Assembly: GCA_034660995.1 (NCBI GenBank)
Contig: JAYEKL010000008.1
Location: 1-5,562 of the forward strand
Reading direction: 5' to 3'
DNA: 5,562 nt
From: JAYEKL01 sp034660995
GTDB taxonomy: Bacteria; Patescibacteriota; Minisyncoccia; JAHIHE01; JAGLIN01
In this document: one piece after another, positions 2,929 through 5,562 of the stretch
How the letters are laid out: every line of letters starts with the position of its first letter
Position numbering within the stretch: position 1 is the first letter of the stretch
Translations under genes and position numbers: made by a program
The notes under the pieces: model-generated
Seen by the model: the letters and a program-made list of their open reading frames with translations, nothing else
What the model was told of the DNA's origin: nothing
Databases searched by the model: none

Positions 2929-5235
2929 TTAATTGCTTATTATGTTTTCATTTGTAAAAACAATCCCATAGGTTTGATCAGTCTTTAAATTTGTTTCTAT
3001 AATGTTTTCGTTATAATTTTTAATGTTTAAACCTTGTGATCTCCAAACCGTTTTCCAGTCGTTTGGCAATTTTATTGTTCCGGTGAAGTTGCTTCCCCTG
3101 CTTCCAAGCTGTTTTTGAATCAGTATATTATATTTATCGGCAGGTTTTGTGAAAGAGTCAAAATTTATTTTATATGGCAACTGGTATTTATAAGTTATTT
3201 TGGTTGTTTCTTGCGGGCTTACATAAACCCAATTTCCAAAAACTGTTTTTCCAGATTCTTCAAAAATATGTGTTCCAGAATCAGGATCAATTTTTATGGT
3301 GTCTTCAATTTTTTTAACATCTAAATCTACCGCAAAATCGCTATAATCAATTGGCGGTTCGTATTTTTGTGTCGTATGTCCTTTAGCTTCAAGTAAAATA
3401 CTTCCCAATGGAACATATACTCTTAGGTAATCAGAGTTTACTCTATTGTACCAGTCAAAATTACTATTTCCACCTGAATGTTTTCTTGTAATTATAACGG
3501 TATTAACTATTGATCCGTTGCTCAAGATCTCTGTTTCGTGACTAATTTGCTCATCTATAACAGCGTCTGTTTTATAACCGTTTATATTAGTATGAATAAC
3601 ACTTAAATAGTCACCGCTTGAGTTTAGTACTTGCCCTCCCCATCCTCTTTTAATTATCATATTTTCTATCTCAGAATCTCTATGATAAAGTATTATATGT
3701 TTTTCTTTGAGACTTTTTTCCAAGGCATCAATAAAGCTTAAATATTTTTGAATTTTTTCTTGAGAGTCTAAATCAGCGGTAGAAAGTAATTCCTCAATTA
3801 TTTTTGGAGCAAAGTCTGATAAGAATTTTTTAGGCTTATTTTCTTTTTTATCATATAACTCTTCAACTTCTAGCTGGGTTTGAGCTAGAAAATTTTCTTT
3901 ACTAATAGCTGTTCCGTATTCTTGCATTTCTATTGGCCCCGTTACTTCTAGCATTTTTTCTATTACATCAGGAGTTATTGCGATAACTCCGTCAACAGTT
4001 GGCCCGCCTGTTTTTTCATAAAAGAGGGCTATTTTTTTTGCGCTTGTAGGAAAATCGGCAAACCAATTTGCGTCATGAATACTCCAAGCAGCGCTTATTT
4101 TTTGAATAGGCATTGGAGGAACTATTTTTTCTTTTAATTGTCCGTCTGGATTAAATATTCCGTCAATAAATAAATTTTTTATCTCACCATTTTCTATATC
4201 TAAAATTCCATAACTTCCTATAAATCCTCCAGTTGCTCTCATTTCGCTGTTATTTTGAAATAAAAGCAGATATTTTTGTGAACGATTATTTCCAAGTATT
4301 TCAGTTATTGTTTCAAAATCTTCGGATAAATTTTTAAAATTGTTAGCTATTGCGGGTAATTCTTTTTTGCTTAGTTTCATTTTTTCTTGGAATTTATCTG
4401 GGATATAGTTTAAATCTATCTTGTCTAAATTATTTTCCGCATTTTTTAAATTTAGCGCTATATCGCTAATACTTGTTTGTAAATTTAATGAAGAGCCTAT
4501 CAAAAAGTTTTCTTTATCTAACTTAGATATTTTTTCAAGAAGCGCTGAAATGTTTTTTCCTGCTAAAGATATATTTTCTCCAGCTTCTGCAAGATTTTTT
4601 GCTGTTGAGATTGGAGTGTTAATTGGTAAATCACTTATAGTTCCAGTTATGCCAAGTCCAAAATTTTCAATTGATGTTTTTGTTTTTGAAAAGTTTAATC
4701 TTGCGGAATCAAAATTATTTGCGCTATTTTGAAAGTTTTGATTTGATACTGATTGTTCAGCTTGTTTTAAATAATCATAAGCTTCTGAGCTTGCTCCAAG
4801 AATTTTTCCTTTTTCTTCAACTCCTTTTTGAATAAATGACAATGAAAAAACTGTAAGTGATACAATAACAACGGTTAAGACAAAAGAAACAAACGATTTT
4901 TGCCATAAAAGTGAAAGCTTAAATTTTGGCTTAGTCAGTTTTACTTTTGGTATTAGATTGGGCTTTGCGATATGTTTGACAGGTGGGCAAGGTTTCGCCT
5001 TTTTTCGCTTTTTAATAGATGAACACAGGCGCTTACTATTGGAAATTGTCTTTTTAAAATTTAATTTTTTTGAAAGAACTGCTTGTTTTGTAGATTTTTC
5101 TTTTTGGTCTTTTCTCTTTGTGATTTCAAAGACAGTTTTTTTCCTGTTTGTCTTTTCATTTATAATTTTTTCTCTTCTCTTTCTTTTTTTCTCTTTTTCA
5201 TCAGAAAAACAACGCAAATCAATAACGCCTTTCAT
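2929..5235 (-). CDS. DUF4012 domain membrane-anchored surface protein
   Basis: I start the 768-residue protein at ATG 5233-5235, because AAGGAG lies 8 bp upstream; an in-frame ATG at 5292 adds 19 residues but has no Shine-Dalgarno site. Residues 1-113 are strongly basic (40 Lys/Arg) and should be cytoplasmic. One membrane helix at about 114-135 anchors the rest outside. Residues 150-315 are polar, Leu/Asn/Lys-rich and probably helical or coiled coil. The DUF4012 hallmark follows: LLLFQNNSEMRATGGFIG (323-340), then DANWFADFP (388-396) and TVDGVIAITP (413-422) to TGPI (432-435). Residues from about 565 to the end look beta-rich. The family is common in CPR genomes, has no established biochemical role, and is usually taken as envelope-associated. 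The gene stands alone, with no exopolysaccharide genes in view. Confidence 0.9.
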   Translation of the reverse strand: MKGVIDLRCFSDEKEKKRKRREKIINEKTNRKKTVFEITKRKDQKEKSTKQAVLSKKLNFKKTISNSKRLCSSIKKRKKAKPCPPVKHIAKPNLIPKVKLTKPKFKLSLLWQKSFVSFVLTVVIVSLTVFSLSFIQKGVEEKGKILGASSEAYDYLKQAEQSVSNQNFQNSANNFDSARLNFSKTKTSIENFGLGITGTISDLPINTPISTAKNLAEAGENISLAGKNISALLEKISKLDKENFLIGSSLNLQTSISDIALNLKNAENNLDKIDLNYIPDKFQEKMKLSKKELPAIANNFKNLSEDFETITEILGNNRSQKYLLLFQNNSEMRATGGFIGSYGILDIENGEIKNLFIDGIFNPDGQLKEKIVPPMPIQKISAAWSIHDANWFADFPTSAKKIALFYEKTGGPTVDGVIAITPDVIEKMLEVTGPIEMQEYGTAISKENFLAQTQLEVEELYDKKENKPKKFLSDFAPKIIEELLSTADLDSQEKIQKYLSFIDALEKSLKEKHIILYHRDSEIENMIIKRGWGGQVLNSSGDYLSVIHTNINGYKTDAVIDEQISHETEILSNGSIVNTVIITRKHSGGNSNFDWYNRVNSDYLRVYVPLGSILLEAKGHTTQKYEPPIDYSDFAVDLDVKKIEDTIKIDPDSGTHIFEESGKTVFGNWVYVSPQETTKITYKYQLPYKINFDSFTKPADKYNILIQKQLGSRGSNFTGTIKLPNDWKTVWRSQGLNIKNYNENIIETNLKTDQTYGIVFTNENIISN

Positions 5236-5243
5236 TTTTTGAT

Positions 5244-5249
5244 CTCCTT
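5244..5249 (-). promoter_or_regulatory. Shine-Dalgarno site that fixes the DUF4012 start
   Basis: On the minus strand AAGGAG is followed by 8 bases and then the ATG at 5235. The sequence before the alternative ATG at 5292 (AATATCCAGACT) has no such site. This makes the downstream ATG the more likely start and places the -35 to -10 region within or before the first 57 bases of the longer frame. Confidence 0.75.
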
Positions 5250-5297
5250 TTTGATATAGGAGCTTTGATTTTTTATTTGGAATTATGTCCATAGTCT

Positions 5298-5335
5298 GGA
5301 TATTAAGATATTGGAAATTGGGATATTAGATATAT
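5298..5335. repeat. Degenerate short tandem repeat (GATATT-type)
   Basis: GGATATTA occurs at 5298-5305 and 5321-5328, with related AGATATT at 5306-5312 and GATATATAA further on. The spacing is about 7-8 bp and imperfect. It lies just upstream of the longest possible DUF4012 frame. It is simple AT-rich sequence and may be decayed tandem repeats. Confidence 0.4.
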
Positions 5336-5465
5336 AAAATTTACTCATTTATTGTGGGAATAGGTTTGTAACCATAACTATACGAAACCATAAATTAATC
5401 TTTCAGATAAAAAGTTTTTAGCATTATTAATGACACTAAAGTTGCCAATTTTAGAAATTACACAT

Positions 5466-5507
5466 TTGCGTGTTGTCATTCCTGTGGAGACAGGAATCCA
5501 GACGCAA
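5466..5507. repeat. Compound palindromic repeat (TGTCATTCCTG...CAGGAATCCAG type)
   Basis: The inner stem ATTCCTGT (5478-5485) pairs with ACAGGAAT (5490-5497) around a GGAG loop. The outer stem TTGCGT (5466-5471) pairs with ACGCAA (5502-5507). The core GTCATTCCTGTGGAGACAGG followed by AATCCAG is of the widespread GTCATTCC-N-GGAATCC class of bacterial interspersed palindromes, which includes the dRS3-like repeats of Neisseria. No transposase is nearby and no T-tract follows. It is probably a short repeat element upstream of the DUF4012 gene. Confidence 0.65.
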
Positions 5508-5562
5508 TATCTTTAGTTTTTAGAATATCATTATAATAATTGAAATATCAGCTAATCTCACA

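Noticed and set aside
3115..5242. Several plus-strand open frames opposite the DUF4012 gene
   Set aside because: Their Phe/Ile/Leu-rich compositions are what the complement of Lys/Asn/Glu-rich coding sequence gives, and none has a ribosome-binding site.
1..5562. Alternative genetic code (UGA as Gly)
   Set aside because: All large frames are uninterrupted under the standard code and lack in-frame TGA; they end in TAA or TAG.
1..5562. tRNA or rRNA genes
   Set aside because: I saw no cloverleaf with a GTTCRANTC-type T-arm and no rRNA-like sequence in the intergenic regions.

Overview
The window is AT-rich by eye and looks like a chromosomal segment of a Patescibacteria/CPR bacterium (Parcubacteria or Moranbacteria-like). 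This rests on protein content: a tandem set of small 'T4SS_pilin' (TrbC/VirB2-like) proteins, a large single-pass DUF4012 surface protein, and a stand-alone NifU-type Fe-S scaffold. All main reading frames end in TAA or TAG and contain no in-frame TGA, so they fit the standard bacterial code and not the UGA-Gly code of Absconditabacteria/Gracilibacteria. All well-supported genes are on the minus strand, so the biological order runs from high to low coordinates.

Layout in transcription order: (1) an upstream region (5293-5562) with a compound hairpin repeat and a degenerate A/T repeat; (2) a DUF4012 membrane-anchored protein (2929-5235), whose start I move 19 codons downstream because a Shine-Dalgarno site fixes it; (3) a 650-bp spacer holding a 132-bp MITE-like element, a possible 56-codon plus-strand ORF, a DnaA-box-like 9-mer, a TTGACA-type promoter reading toward nifU, and a double hairpin in the predicted nifU leader; (4) nifU (1906-2271); (5) a pilin-like gene with a Cys/Asp-rich insert (1406-1849); (6) a 350-bp spacer with a long inverted repeat, a perfect-period heptamer array and a short hairpin; (7) three more pilin-like genes in tandem (703-1053, 300-650, and 1-237, which is cut by the window edge).

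The pilin-like proteins share one plan: signal peptide, a first hydrophobic helix ending in (Y/W)GG(I/V)xY, a polar SxGDxxK loop with a KK pair, and a second hydrophobic helix. They are probably subunits of a VirB2-like surface pilus or inner-membrane assembly. DUF4012 would be another cell-envelope component. NifU builds Fe-S clusters in the cytoplasm; its placement just upstream of a pilin gene looks like genomic neighbourhood and not shared function. Translation signals are mixed: two genes have textbook Shine-Dalgarno sites, while one pilin gene has a promoter so close to its ATG that its mRNA would be leaderless.

I see no complete new defence or mobile system. The points most worth following are the diversified pilin array, the cysteine-rich pilin variant, the nifU leader structure and the repeats concentrated in the intergenic regions.
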